This document shows, one piece after another, positions 1 through 14,090 of a DNA stretch of 64,000 nucleotides. A program made the position numbers and the translations under genes. This stretch comes from Poecilobothrus nobilitatus (taxonomy: Eukaryota; Arthropoda; Insecta; Diptera; Dolichopodidae): contig OX352773.1 in assembly GCA_947095535.1 (NCBI GenBank), positions 154,064,771-154,128,770 on the forward strand, given 5' to 3'. The first letter of the stretch is position 1. Every line of letters starts with the position of its first letter. The notes under the pieces are model-generated. The model saw only the letters and a program-made list of their open reading frames with translations, was not told where the DNA came from and did no database searches.

Positions 1-1462
1 ACACACTCAATTTAAGAATAAACCATTTAATTAAAGTTTGAACAATTTTAGCAATTTAAATGCCTATACATACATACATACATGTGTAATTACAGATTTG
101 TGTGATGTCATAAAATTATTATGTACTAAGATTTTTATGAAGGAGTACAAAATAGATTACATCTTCAGATCTGCTTCAAATAAATAAAGTTTACATTCAG
201 GTAAAATTTTACACTTTTTGTTGTGTACCGTATAGTAGTACCGCTTTTCAGTATTATGTTAAAAAAATACTTCAAGTCTTTAAATCATCCTTTAAACCGT
301 TTGTTTTTTCTACAAATAACTTATACAGCGAACTCTTCTACTCCTCTCAAAAACTTAAAATCATTATACTAAAAATCCAGCTTTTCCTATGTAACATTTA
401 TCAGTTGGTCACTCTCATTGATACACAGAAGAACCTAACATACAAATCAATTTCTTCTTTTTCAATTCCCAATATAATGCTATTACTGAACCATCGTAAA
501 TATGTCCTTTCTCATTATTTTGCCTTCTTATTCTTCAGGTACTGCGATATTATGCAAACAGATGGAATAACTATTCTGATACGGTTTTATATAAAAGTAA
601 AAATATCACATTAACAAGCGAACTTATGATGATATCTTACTAAGGGAACTTTCGTGATATCTTTTAAAAATTCCCACCTCGCTTAAGAAAAAATAAAATA
701 AGCTGATGCAATGTGTTTCACATGTTATGCTTTAGCCCTCTATAGGCATTCCGCAAATAAAACGAAAAAAGTTGAAATATTATATATATTATATATTTAT
801 ACTTTATATATATATTGTACATTATTTATAAAGGTAAAGTGTTTTAGGTGGAACGTAAATGTTTGATATCGATATCAGTATCGATATCATAAAATTCTTT
901 AATTAATCATGTTAAGTGTTATCATTTTTAGAAAATGATTCATAAATTTTAACATTTAATTATATAAAAAATAAATATCAATGTACATGTCACGTTATTT
1001 GAAGGTAAATATTATTATTGATCGCTTTAAAATTGTAAGATTAATAAAAAAAAACAATATTAATATTTTGATAATGCATTTTTATAATAATAATATTGTA
1101 TTAATAAAATATTAAAATTGATAAAAATATTATAAGATAAACCTTATAATGTTTATAAAAGGCATTCCATTATGATAAACATTTATTTTAATTTTCTGAC
1201 AGTTAATTATTTATTTTTTTGTATGCCTTAAATCGAAAATAATTTCTTAATCATATTTAATTCAATTTTAAATATTAAATGTTAAGTTAAATTAAATATC
1301 AAATTCTTTCGAAAAGGGTATTATAAACATTGTATCATACAAATATAATCTTGTTCAAATCTAATAAAAATATAAATCGTATCAAAGCTTAGGAATTAAA
1401 GAATTTTGGTATAAACTAAAGTACAAGGTACATAACTAAGGTAAAGTAAGGTACAAAGAGAG
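1..1462. other. AT-rich non-coding stretch, no gene seen
   Basis: No credible coding segment. It contains a short (TACA)n run at about 70-83 and a 24-bp near-palindrome built from GATATCGAT units at 865-888. The only long reading frame (405-614) has no recognisable motif and is taken as chance. Confidence 0.6.
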
Positions 1463-1936
1463 AGTGGTACCAAAAAAATTTCGCGGGTAAATCGTGCCTA
1501 TTCTGAAAAATCTTTTAAAATTTTTTTTTCTCAAAATTTGAAGGTTCTATCTAAAAGCGTTTTGGAGATATAAAGTAAACACACTCTTGCAAAATTTTCT
1601 TTCACTTAACGGTAAATTTAAATACTAAATTGAAAAAAAAAAATGAAAAATTTTGTCATTTAGTGTTTTTAGACAAAGTTAAGCAGTCATTTGAATGTTA
1701 GGCAGAATCTGTGACATTTCAAAATAATGCTTTTTTCAAAATTTATTGGCTGTAACTCAGTAATGGTTCGAACAACATAAAAAAGTTTTTCCATAATATT
1801 AATTTTGAGACCTATTCATGATTAAAATTTTATGAGTATAGAAACCAATTAGCTGTAATAGTGTAGAAGTTTTGTAAACAGAGAGATGGACAGAGTGAAT
1901 CAAATGAGCAAATTTTTAAGATTTTTTTTGAAAAAT
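1463..1936 (-). mobile_element. HelB Helentron-like element, degraded partial copy
   Basis: On the minus strand this follows the same sequence order as the better copies at 43.2 and 50.2 kb: an eroded hairpin end near 1936, the stretch about an accessible 'agaagttttgtaaacag' next to a decayed GTCC tract near 1870-1890, then 'gctgtaactcagtaatgg' and 'taacggtaaatttaaat'. The far end is missing, so it is truncated. There is no coding capacity. Assignment rests on several matching blocks and not on the termini. Confidence 0.65.
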
Positions 1937-3713
1937 GTATTAAAAAGATGATGATAAAGATAAAATAAACATATCAGATTAGTTTATTTCCTTCCAGGCT
2001 TTTTTGAATATAACTTTCTGTATTTCTTCTATTTTATATTAAGAATTTTTTTTTTCATTTTTATTAATTGTTTTAGTTTTAATTATTTTTCTATTAATCA
2101 CTTATACAATTTTATTTAGGTTTTATTAATACTTAGATATATTTAAATTGATGTCTCAAAAATCTTTATAATAATATTTAGGTACCATATCATACAATAA
2201 TGTCACTACACCCTGAATAGGATATTGGAAGAAGAAAATAAAGAAGAAAACCATACTATAGTACTAAATTGATATTTAGTACCATTCAATAAAACTAAGT
2301 ACTAAAAGTACTTTCGTACTATATTCTCAAACCATATTTATATTTTTAATATTCTTGGGATCTATTTAATTCTATTGAAGTCTACCTTTAATTCAGAATT
2401 ATATAAATGTGCTAAATGAACAAAACTAAGTTATATTTTAATTTAAAATATAACAGTTTTTCTTCTACTTTTAATCTATAATTCAAAGTATGTAATAATA
2501 ATTTAGTATCAACTAAAATCAACATGTTGGTTAAAAATTTATTATAGCTTATCTTGGAATTTCATTCTGTGAGAATATAAATATTTACTTTCATAGTAAA
2601 ACTTTAAAAGATATCTTAAAAAAAATATACCTATACTATACTATTTATTTTCAGAGTAAGGTAATAAATAAAATGTTTGAAGTTAAAAAAAAATATTTAC
2701 AAAAATTATTAAATCTTAAAGACCATAAAAAAATTTTTTTTTTTTGTTTGTTTGATAAAAATTTTTTTTTACATCAAAGGTATTTAATTTTATATGATAA
2801 GATGGTCATTCACTTATGTTGTTCTCTTTCCAATACTCTATTCAGGATGTAGTTACATTTTTACTTATAATTTAAAACAAATATTTCAAATCAATATACA
2901 TTTCTTTTAAATTATCAATTGAAAACCATTAAACGACTAATATTGTAAAATATGTTATTAAATTAATTTTCATTTATAATATCAAAAGAAATTACAAAAA
3001 ATTGAGATGTCAATTACCATTCAATTAAATTCAATAAACAAAGAAGTCAATTTTCCATTTTGTAAATACAAAATGTATAAAACTTCTAATAAGTGCTATT
3101 TTCAACATGTTATTTCTTAACAATACTAAAATTGAATCATTCTTAAGTATAATTCTTGAAATTTTTTTTTTTTTTTGTGGTTGGCGTTTCAAGTGGTAGT
3201 TATTGAAATTTTCAAATATTAGAAGAAAAAGAAACAAAACAGAAATTCAATATTATACTCATGTAATCGAAAAGCTTTGATTTTTTAAATACCCATATAT
3301 TTAAAAGGTTTTTGTTAAGTTTAGCAATAATATGACAATTCTAAGAAAAACTTTAAAAAAAAACTTAAATATCTATTTGTTTAATTTATTTTTTATGTTA
3401 AATAATTGTGTTACTTAGCATGAAAAATGAATGGAAAAAATTTAAATATGTAATAAAAAAAAAAAAAACTCTTTTTTTTTAACTGACCAGCATAGAGAAA
3501 AGAACTGCGGGAATTTTATTCAGTTTTTTATTTTTAATTAAATTTTAAAAGTTAAAAAATACAGTCAGTGACAAAATAATTTATTAATTTGATGCAGTAT
3601 AGGTATATACCTAGATATATAAAAGAAAAATACCTTTGAGCAATTTTTTATATTATGTAAAATTTTTATGTTAACAGTTTAAACATGGTATTTAAATCAG
3701 ATCATTCCTGTCC
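1937..3713. other. AT-rich non-coding stretch, no gene seen
   Basis: Homopolymer-rich sequence. The minus-strand frame at 3031-3237 is lysine- and isoleucine-rich and looks like translated low-complexity DNA. No repeat family recognised. Confidence 0.6.
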
Positions 3714-4162
3714 AAAGTAATTTAAAAAGAATAGTTGTATGGCAGCTATCCGAACTTGTTGCACCAGTACAACCAAATTTTAGAAAAATTGTTGCCATAA
3801 AACTTGATCATCATTCGCAAAACTTTAGATTCCTAGCTTAAATAGATACTGAGTTATTTCCATATACAGAAAGAAGTTGTATAGTAGTTACTCGAACCCG
3901 GCTGCCAAAAATGCTGGCTTTAAATAGCGAAACTAACAACTTTGCAAAAGTAACGTTAAAAAAATATTTAGCCTTCTAGTCCTTTTATTTTTTGAGTTAT
4001 CGTGCGGACAGTCGGACGGACGTACATGGCTCAATCGACTCAGAATTCGATTCTGAACCGATCCATACCTTTCAGACTATATCTAGCTCGGCTTCTTTAA
4101 GGTGTCACAAATGTAATGCCAAATTTATTATACCCTTGAACTTAGTTCATACGAGTATAAAA
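3714..4162 (-). mobile_element. HelC (INE-1/DINE-1-like) element, truncated copy
   Basis: The hairpin end is at about 4129-4160 (TATACCC...GAAC / GTTC...GAGTATA). Next to it, read on the minus strand, come the HelC core blocks: a run related to GAATTCTGAGTCGATTGAGCC, a GTCC tract (seen here as 'ggacagtcggacggacg' at about 4006-4022) and a TTATTTTTTGAGTTATCG block. The body at 3735-3920 ('gtatggcagctatccgaac', 'ttatggcaacaa'-like) matches the body of the copy at 46.8 kb. The opposite end carrying the subterminal repeat was not found, so the copy is truncated near 3714. The reading frame at 3992-4222 runs across the core and is not a gene. Confidence 0.75.
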
Positions 4163-6784
4163 ATTTTTACACCAAAAAATTTATTTTTTTGTTACTTAAT
4201 GTACTTACCTAATTTCTATTAGAATTTTTATTATTACTTTTTCATCATTAATAATTTCATCATTTTTTTATGACATGGCATTGATTTAAAATGAAAAACA
4301 AAAACAAAGTTAAAAGTCTATTAATAAATAAAAAAAAAAAACCAACCAAAAAAATTTTTTTTTTTAAATTCGCAAGAAATCAGTAGAAATTGTAGTCTCA
4401 TTAAAATGGTATCGTTATAATTCCCTTCACACTTTTTTAAAAAATTACCAACATAATCAAAAAGCATAAAAATTCAATCACCGGTGATTCATTTTTGTTT
4501 AAAGGTTATTTCTTTCCATTTAAAATTTTGATTTTTTTTCTCTTTCTTTATTTTATATTATTCATTCTTTCAATTAAGAAACTTTTCTGCGAATTTCAGA
4601 TTTCACAAATTTTAATTTTTGTTTTCTGGATTTTTTTTTTTTTTGGTGTTTAGTTTTTCTTCTTTTTTGCACTCCAACTTATAAATCTTTTGCCCATTTA
4701 AGATTTAAAAAGATAAAAAAAAAAATAAAAAAAAATCAAAGGTTTTTCTTAATTTTTCTTGCAATTTTTTTTTTTTTTGTATTTTTATTGTTATTTTATC
4801 TGTTTGTGTTTATTGTGAATGAATGAATCATCGTGAATTATAATTTACAATAGCAACATGACCACCAGCACATCTAAAGTCATTTATTCAAAGTGTTGAC
4901 TTATTCAGTCATCTTAACATATAGAATATAAAAATATCGGGTAATTAATGATGAAATAAGGTGACCAGATTTTCTAACTAAAAAAGCAGGACATTTAAAT
5001 AAGAAAATGATTAACTACTTGCTGGCTGCTAAATTAACTGAAAAATTATTTAGTAGCATTTAGAAGTATTTTCAATGCTTCTGGTGAAATTACTTGTATA
5101 ATCAAAACAAATCAAAATTTATTTTTATTCCTATTAGAAAATTTCCACTACTTATGATACGATATTAATATCATTTTGTACTGAACAACAAAAATCCTCA
5201 TTCGGCAGTTTGTACTCACTTTTGGTAATTTGTTATTTATATATTTGCACTTTTACGTCACAATTAAAAAAATGTTCAGAATAATGACTTCGACAGTATA
5301 ATACCACTTAATACAAATGGTTACATTAATTCAAAAATGATGGAAATTAATTACAAATGGTTACATCAATCAAAAAATGATGAAAATTAATGATGATAAA
5401 ATATAGCATTCATTTTAATTTGGTTTTTTAAATCTTTTCCAAAAAAAATGGGATTTCTCACGATTTTTTTTTTTGTTTTTTTTAATTTCTTGAATTAAAA
5501 TAAAACTTTAATTTTTTTTTTTGCATGCATTTTAATTTAAAAATAAATTATAAAACGCAAACGACAAAAAAAGAATGAATGAATTCTTTAAATTCAAAGA
5601 ATACCCTTGTGAAGCAATGACAACTGCGACGATCTAATGCAATAATGTGCTATTAAAACGTATTTTTCTTTTTTTTATTATAACTTTTTTTTTTCTTTTC
5701 AAAAAAAGAAACTTTTAAATAAATAATTTTATTAAAAATTACTTTAAAAAATACTTTTTTTAAGCATTGACTAACATAAAACGTAATTTACACGCTAATG
5801 TCATAAAGCGATTCTAATTTATTATAAATTTTGTATAGGTTTTTTTTTTTAAATAATGAAATATTTGAATTTTTATGGTATTGTGTCACTTTTTGTAGTA
5901 CTTTGAACAGTTCAGTTACCTAACTATTAATTATTAACAAGCTATTAAAGTTTTTAAGTGTAAACAATGTAGGTATGTATATTTGAATCATAAAAAACTA
6001 AAATAAAAAAAAACCGCGAAAAAAAAGGAAATCTATTGTATTTTTTTTCGTCAAAGATGAGCATCTGTTCGCTTTTAAAATGTACAGTACTTATATTTTT
6101 TAAATTATTCATTTTTTTCTTTGATTGAAGAAGTTCAGTTTTAAACTTTTAAACAACTAAGTAAGCATCAAATAAAAACTTTTATTTAGATTTGTACTTA
6201 GTTCGGGACTCTTAATTAAAATTTCTTTCATATTAAAGTGTGCCTAATAAATTTTAAGAATAATTATAAAATCGTTTTTTAAAACATAGGTTTTTTTTTT
6301 TAAAATTAAATTTTTTTCAAAAATTAAAATGAAATATATTTTAACACTTAAAAATTTGATTAACACTTTTTAGAAAAATTTATGTTTCTATTTAAAAAAT
6401 CTTAATAGAGTAAATTTAACATTTATAATATGTACATATATATGTATATATGCATATATGTGATAAAATGTATTTGACTGAAGAAAAAGAAAAAGTCGTT
6501 ATGTTAAATAAAATTTTTGTTCAAGAAAAGATTTTATTCCAATGTTCTGGACTTTGATCGAATTATTTTACATTTGTATTCAACCAAAGAAACAAAATAA
6601 AGCTGATCTCAATGCTTTACATGGCTCCTCTCTAGAAATTTATCAAAACAGCACAATTATAGTACAAACAAGATGCAGTTTTGAGATTATTCGCTCAAAT
6701 TTTTGTTTGTCAACCACGTTCTATATAATAATCAGCACGTAGAGTTCAGAAACATTTTAATTTCGGATAACTGATTTATGTATG
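4163..6784. other. AT-rich non-coding stretch, no gene seen
   Basis: Dense poly-A/poly-T with short imperfect tandem pieces. One example is a duplicated 'aattacaaatggttacat' type segment around 5316-5370. No family or gene recognised. Confidence 0.6.
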
Positions 6785-6975
6785 AGAAGATAATCCCAGA
6801 TTTCATGTCTAATCCTAGCTAGGGCAGGACATTCACATAGATAGTAATGAAGAGTCTCATCCATCCTTTCACCTTTTCAGCTTATATACAGTGAGTTGTA
6901 AGGACTTCATATTTTAGTTGCATGAATTCCTTTCGCCCGGTGACCTGTAATTGTCGCTACGACTCTACCATTGTT
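6785..6975 (-). pseudogene. non-LTR retrotransposon fragment, C-terminal zinc-knuckle region
   Basis: Read on the minus strand, about 6785-6865 translates to a segment containing DETLHYYLCECPALARIRHE. This matches the cysteine-histidine rich region that follows the reverse transcriptase/RNase H part of many insect LINE ORF2 proteins (typical form EEETxEHLLxxCPAL). Upstream on the same strand, about 6930-6975 reads RVVATITGHRAKGIHATK, resembling the 'LTGH' segment just before that region. The two pieces are not in one uninterrupted frame, and no start, catalytic domain or 3' tail is visible. It is an inactive relic. The clade (I, R1 or Jockey type) cannot be fixed from so little. Confidence 0.6.
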
Positions 6976-9122
6976 TATATGAGTGTAGGTTAAAAGTTAT
7001 TTTGTTCTTTTTTCTTTAAAAATATGTAGTCCATATCTTTCACGATATTTGACAGTTTTTCTAGATTACCATACGTAGATTTCACAATTAATAAAAAGTA
7101 TAAGGAAATATATGTCCAAGCTTGTATTTGCACCTGAAATGAAATGAAAGCTTGTTTCATTATATTATCAACATAATACTTTTTACATTTGAAATACAGA
7201 TTTATGGGAGAAACATAAAAATAAAACTTAAATTGGTTACGTAACTGTATATTTTTTTACAGCTAATTAATAACAGTTCGATAAATTTTTTTATTGACAT
7301 TATTTATGTTTTTCGAAGCAGGGTGCTATATTATGAATAATAGGGTGCAACATAATAAATAATATTTAAAATACTGATTATTGTTTCAATATTTTTCAAA
7401 TGGAAAATCATCTTGATATGGTTTCAAAAATATAATGTTTTAAGCAAAAAAATTTGTTTTGATTTTTATATACGTACATACATACATATTATAAAAAACA
7501 GAGACAGACAAGCTCGCGCCTTTTTGATAATTATGCATGGTTTAACATGCATGGCTTCTTTTTTTTTTCGATATACCTATAAACAGTTTTTTTAACGGTC
7601 AATAAATAACTGAGTATATAAATAACTATTGAGTTCACAACCAAAATTTCTGTTTTTTAATAAACTATTTGTATCTAAATTAAAATTATACTTAAAAACC
7701 CGAATTATAAAAATTCTACAAATACTTAGGTATATTTTTGTTTTTTTCTTTTTAAATTATTATACAATAAATTTCAACTAATAAAGTGGTTTCATTAACG
7801 TCTTTTTAGAAATTATTAATAAGAAACAATATTTAACACCAAAAAGTTGAAAAGTCACAATATTACTAATCTCCCTTCCAAAAAAAAAAAAAAAAAATTT
7901 GAAATGAAATTGAGTACCTTATATATTTGTATGAGTAAACTATAGTAAGTTTTTTTTACACATATTATTATAGAAGCCATTAAAATAACCAAAAGTAATG
8001 AATGAATGATTGTCACTCACAAAATATAAATGTAAGTATGCGTAATCGATATTATTGATCACGAAAAATTAAGATGTAAAATTTACACAAAAAAAAAAAA
8101 AAGACTCCTAATTTAAATAATAATGACGATAAAAAAAATTAAATATTAATTTATTATACAGATATTTTTTTTTAACATTAAATAATATTTTAAAATGTTT
8201 GTGCTTAAGATTAATTTAAGTTCAAGAATTATAATACTTTTTTTTTGAAGGGATTTAAGTTCTCCTTCCTTAAATCCTTTTTTTAATTTTTTAATTTTTT
8301 TTTTTTAAATTAAAATATAACAGTTAAAAAACATAAATTTTTACGCGGGTTTACCCCAAGAAGTAAAATCATATTTAAGGAACATCCATTGATATCCGAA
8401 GGGTGAATTTGTATTAAAAATCAACTGCTAAATATTGGTGTTAAAGATGGTGATTTTGGTGAATTAAAGATCAACACTATCCAGAAGAAGCTCATGCATT
8501 TTCTCTCGATGAGTTTCGATTACTTCTACTGAATCTGCTAAAAAAAGAATTAAAAAGCAAATTCGCTTGATTTGTTACATATGGTACTACTGTATTATAT
8601 TTGTAATTATAAGTGTCTACAATTCTTATTTTTTTCTTTTGAAAAAAGCAAGTCATTAAGTTGTCGTATTTGTGTCCGATAGTGGGACTATTTCCCAATC
8701 CATACTATACTTATTATATACTGTTGAAAAGGATAAGAGAGCTTTCTAACAGTATAATAATAAATATAGGATGTCTTTGAAAATTTCCCATGTATAGCGT
8801 TTTTCTTGAAAGTTTGATTTTTTTTTTTGTTTTTATAGAAAAATTTCCATTTTAACTGCAATATCTCAGAAACTGTAGCACCGATTAATATGAAATAAGA
8901 TGTATCTTAACGATAGTATTAATTTAATATATAAATTTGCAAATGTAAAAATTATTAAAATTAAGGCAAATAAATAAATAAATAAAAAAAAAAAAAATGA
9001 TGTATATTAAATATAGTATTGTACTCTACAATATTATAGAAAAGTGGTTTCTGTGTACTAACACTGTCGTAGACTAAAAATATAATGGTTTAAGCAAAAT
9101 ACTACAAAATGAAAACGAAAAT
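6976..9122. other. AT-rich non-coding stretch, no gene seen
   Basis: A somewhat more complex island at about 8340-8720 has short frames on both strands but no motif that could be named. The rest is low complexity. Confidence 0.5.
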
Positions 9123-9265
9123 CTTGTAATGCATTTTTCGGCCATTATAGATGACGGCATCGGTCCTAATGGCATATATATTCGTAAACTTGGAGATATC
9201 AAGTATCTTTATGTGATGACATCATCTTAATAGCTCGTAAGCCCTCTGAGGAAGTATAGCCAATT
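9123..9265 (+). pseudogene. probable reverse transcriptase fragment (motif C region)
   Basis: In the plus-strand frame covering about 9212-9250 the translation is DDIILIARKPSEE. This resembles the sequence after the catalytic YADD aspartates in LINE reverse transcriptases (YADDIxLIxRxxxE). About 30-40 bases upstream, in another frame, is NGIYIRKLGDIKYL, which suits the residues before YADD, so a frameshift separates the halves. No other domains are visible. This is a short match and could be coincidental, but the double aspartate followed by a hydrophobic run is suggestive. It may belong to the same family as the LINE ends at 56-58 kb. Confidence 0.42.
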
Positions 9266-12200
9266 AATTAATTGTTCAGTAGGTGAACTATACTTACAAA
9301 ATTATAATATTAGATTATATTCTTATTAATTATATGGAAAAACATCAACAGATGATTATTACAAGGTGAAATATTAACCAAGCAAAAACTTATAAGATAA
9401 TTGAGAAGGAAAGAATCATGGCCTTAAATATTTCGAATTTATGATTCCCAAAATACAATACACTATAATAGTAAAATTATTTATCTTTATAAGAAAAATC
9501 TCTGTTTAACATTTGCTGTATATAGCTGAAAAAATTAGCTATGGTATATCTAAAATTATCTCTTATATTTGAAATGATTGTAACCTCCTTTTTTATCAAA
9601 CTTTACAGGAAATAATAATTAAAATAATTTACTTCTATCGGTCAGAATAAAAAAAAAATAAAATACTCTGTCCCATCATTCCCCATCTGTCCATATCTTT
9701 ATGATAAAAGCAACTATTTTACTTTCAGATAGTCAATTTATAATTTACACAATTTAGTTATATTTATTAGTCGCCTTTAAAATGTAAATAAATTTTTGCA
9801 AGTTAATTATATATTTATATGTGCAACTGAATAACGACTTTAATAATAAAACATATTCTGCAGTTATCTCGTTACATCAATATTTATTAATAATACAACC
9901 TAACAACTAGCTATGATAAAGTCACCCGTCCACATTAATATTGATATACAGAAATATATAAATTATTTTAAAAACTTTGACTTCCCAGCTCTGAAAACTG
10001 TTTGAGATAATAGTATTTTCAATGTATTGCCACTTCTTCTACCGACCGACGAAATTCGCTTCGCCCATGCACTTTTTGTTAAACGAAATATAATTTTAGC
10101 GAAATAAAAAATTTAAAATATTTATGTAGTTTATTCAAAATATACCTACAAACTTTTTAATTTTTATTGTTTAGAGATAAATTTCAAACGCGACCATGAG
10201 CGAAAAAATAAGAAATACCTTTATATCGGCGACGATGAATTTTTCGTTTGACGTCGATGGCAAGAAATTGTATTAATTACTTTATATTTGGCAGTCTTAT
10301 AAACATTATTATATTTAAATTCTAAGTTATAAGGATCTAAATTCCGAATTAGAACAAAAAAAAAGTTTTTATTAATATTTATACTGAGTATATAATGTGA
10401 TCTTATGTTAATAAAGTTCAAATATCTTTTAAAATTCTTAAAAAAAAAAAAAAAATAATTCAATATTGTATCAATTCATTGTTCGTAATTGAAATCGATA
10501 TTTAATAAAAGTAATAATAATAATGTAATATTTATTATAAAGAAAAAAAAAAAATTAAAAAAATTCTTTATTAGGAAATAACATTTTTTTTAATGAAAGA
10601 ATTTTCACTTGACAAAAAAAAAAAAAATGCAGTGAAATGAAATTAAAAAAAAAACACATATTGTGTTTTCTGAAAAAAAAAATAAAAATAAATAAAATTA
10701 AATAAAATATATATATGTACATATATTATATCTATACATATAAAAAAAAACATTTATTAAAGAATAAAATAAAAAAAAATAGGTGTGTAATGTGTGTTGG
10801 TGTATAACAATATCATCTATATTGTCACAATTTATTTATTTTTTATTCTTATTTTTTATGGGTTCAAATAATGAAGAATGACATGACAATAAATTGTGTA
10901 TGTTGTTTTGGTTCAACATGCTGTGTGTAAGATACACTCATATGTGAGATGTGAGATTTTTCATTTTATTAATATTCAAAATAAATTTAATTTTCACTCA
11001 TTCTAAAGTACTTCAATTGAGATACAAAAGCCAATTCGATCACAGCACAGCACAATAACAGTCAAAAAGTAATAAAAAAGAAACCAAAATGATGAGTAAG
11101 AATAGAAATATTTTTTCTAGATTACTTGTTTTGAAATAATTTAAAAAATAAAATTTAGGAAAAAAAAAAAGCCATCTAACGCTAGAGGGTGTACATAGAG
11201 AGTTGTCAACGCCTTGATAAAATTGAAATTATGTATAAATTTTCTTTAAGTCTCAAAAAAAAAAAAAAACTAAAATTGAATATCGAGCATTTCAAAATCA
11301 TCATTCAATATTTTAATTTGTAATTAATTATTATCAAAAAAAAAACATTTACAGTTTTATTTTATTTAAATTTTTTTTTTATTATTTTCTATCTATAAGA
11401 TATACTCTTCAGATACAATGCGTTGGAACGGAACAAGATAAAGGCTTGTTTTGAAAGATTTAATACTTTTCTCTAGTGTTTAAAATTAAAATAAAATTGA
11501 TTTTTTTTTTTATATTTTTTTATTAGTAAATGGTAACGAAAGTTTGACATAATTGAAATGATAATAATATGTTCATTTCATCACAAAACATGAGCATACA
11601 TTTTTAATATACATAAACACCGTAGTCCGTATGTGACAATTTAAAGTGATCATCAATTAATTCGATTATTTAAATATAGTGTAAAATGTTATAACAGATA
11701 TATAAAATAATAAAAAAAAAAAAAAGAAAAAGTTATTTCAATGATGTCAAAATTTTAATTGATTTTGGTCTAAGAATTATTAAGTCATATTATAGTTAAC
11801 AAAAGGTCAGGTGATTGACAGTATTGAGTCATATTATATGTTAACAAAAGTCATTATAAAAATGTTATTTGAGCAATTTACTATACAACGAAATTTATAA
11901 ATCTAAAATAAAATAAAGTAATAACATAATTTCAGAGTCTAGAGATATGCATATTTGGAAGGAGAAAGTAATTTTTCTATATAGAACTTAATAATATAAA
12001 TCAAAGTTAACAAAAACGAATCGTAAGAACTTTGTTACCAGGCATTTCCGTTTTATTTAGAATATTTTGAAATATTGACTGCTATATTATTGTCACTATA
12101 CCAGTTGTATATTTGACGAAAATGTTTGAGTTCAAGTGGCATCAACTAGTTGATATTTATCTTAATTGCATTATTGAAGAATTTACAGAGGTTAAAATAA

Positions 12201-13904
12201 TGTCCGTCATTTGGTATAATTAATAGGGAATAACTTTTCTATAAAATGGTATCAGTTAGTATTTTAAATTATTGACGCCAAAAGATATTCTCAATACTAT
12301 CGTTTGAATCGTATTTTTCATCATGACAAATGATCATTTATAAAATGATCATATCGTCTGACAACATATTTCTTTTACATACTGAAACATTAGTTGTGTT
12401 GACACATATAGTTTTTTTTTTTCAACCTATAAATTCATTAAATAGTTCTTATTATATTTCTATTCAGCATCTGTACTGGAGTTTTTAGTCATAAGTCCTA
12501 AGGAATAAACTTGTATCGCTAAAGTATAATGTCAAAACCGGTCAACTGACTTAATTAATTTTTTAGCTTAGTTATAAAGATAAAAATGAAATGTGAACAA
12601 ACTTATATAATTTTTAAAAATCAAATAGTTGTATATCGTACTAAATGAGGAATTTATAGTACAATACTTAATGAATCACCAACCAAACCAAAGACCGAAG
12701 AATTTTATTCGTTATTTGTAATACATACAAATTAGTGGAATATTACGATGCAATATTTTTCTTTTCTATTTATCGGGTTACATGTAATGAATTATATTTA
12801 ATGAAATTATTGCAGCACAATTTTTTGAACAACTGATTTGAAAATCAAAGGTCTGCTGTTAAAAAATTACATAGAAAATGATTTTCTTAAATTTTTTAAA
12901 ACAGTGGAAGACGCCGCTTTTCTACCCAATTATGCAAAAGCTAAGCAGCATAAAATATTTTTGTAAAATTTCTAGAAAAAGTCATAAGTTATGAGTCCAA
13001 CTTTTTTGTCAATCTTTTTTTTTTTTAGTTTTGTAATTATTTCTTTCCAACTTAATTTAAAGCGCCATCTTTTTTCTAATTCTGTTTCACATACAAAAGA
13101 TAAATTTAATTTATGTATAGAAAACACAAAAATTTAACCGTATACACAATGAACATTAAAAAACTTTTATAATTTTTCTAAATTGTCACCATAATTCTTT
13201 TTTTTTTAACTATCAATAATTCATCTTTATATATTCGTTTTGTAACAGGATACTATTAATAGAAAATTATTAATTATTATTATACTGTGTTATTACTCTA
13301 CTCTACAATTATTCATTTATCTAGTAATTCATTATTTTCCAAGTACAGTGAAAATTTAAACACAATACGCATAATTTAACTAATATATGAATTAAAATTT
13401 CAATGGCTTTCTTTTCAGGTATTTTTCTATTATAATTCTGAAATACCAGATCTTTTACTTCAATTTTATTTTAGCACATCACATTGAATCGTTTCTGCAC
13501 ATTCTATCCTATTACATATACTTATTCTATATAGTATCTAGTATCACAAGTTATCACCTGTGTTTAATGTCTTTAATCAAATAATGTTTTATATTTTTTT
13601 AGTTTTTACTTAGATACCATATAACGGTACTTTAATTGTTGTAATATATTTTCCATTTTCTTTTTCATTTTGAGTATTTTAAGAAAAAATTTATTAGGTA
13701 TTATGAAATAAATATTACGTTTAAATCATTTTCATGTATATAGCGATTAGTGACATTATCAAAATTATATTGTTACAGGATCTTTCGTGTAACTTTTATA
13801 TTTCTTTTATTTCTGGTGGATAATATTTTCGATCTAATTAGCCTTTCTCAATTAAAAAGCGAGTTTTTAAATTATCTTATGTAATATATTCAATAAAAAT
13901 AATA
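9266..13904. other. AT-rich non-coding stretch, no definite gene
   Basis: Mostly poly-A/poly-T and (TA)-rich DNA. The only point of interest is the possible short first exon listed separately at 11041-11098. A block at 9990-10090 and another at 10180-10265 are richer in CG than their surroundings but give no recognisable product. Confidence 0.5.
11041..11098 (+). other. speculative 5' UTR and first coding exon with splice donor
   Basis: A C- and A-rich, T-poor stretch ('cacagcacagcacaataaca') leads into 'ACCAAAATGATGAGTAAG'. The context of the first ATG matches the insect start-site preference (CAAAATG), and a GTAAG splice-donor match follows two to three codons later. Insect secreted and cuticle-protein genes commonly have a first coding exon of only a few residues before a long intron, so this is a plausible gene start. 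No clear TATA box or downstream exon was identified, so it may be chance. Confidence 0.2.
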
Positions 13905-14090
13905 GGGATCTCGGTGATCTAGTCGGAAAGAGTGTATGAAATATGTTGCAAACACCGAGAGAGTGTGGATTGGAATTCGTCATAGGTCGTAAGAATAATT
14001 TCCCCTTACGACATTTATAGCCACGCCTGAAAAGGAAAAGCAGTGTAATTCCCTTGTGGGATACACATTAAAAAAAAATAAAATAAAAGT
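13905..14090 (+). mobile_element. tRNA-derived SINE, copy 1
   Basis: An old copy of the SINE family. The head (GGGATCTCGGTGATCTAG) has a damaged A box, and the B-box region 'GGATTGGAATTCG' is also mutated. The internal hairpin (GTCGTAAG / CTTACGAC) and the downstream 'ATAGCCACGCCTGAAAAGGAAA' type body are kept, followed by an A-rich tail. The flanks are too A-rich to call a TSD. Confidence 0.85.

Noticed and set aside
4848..4900. Start-like ATGACCACCAGCACATC with good context
   Set aside because: The frame closes after a dozen codons and no splice donor follows at a fitting place.
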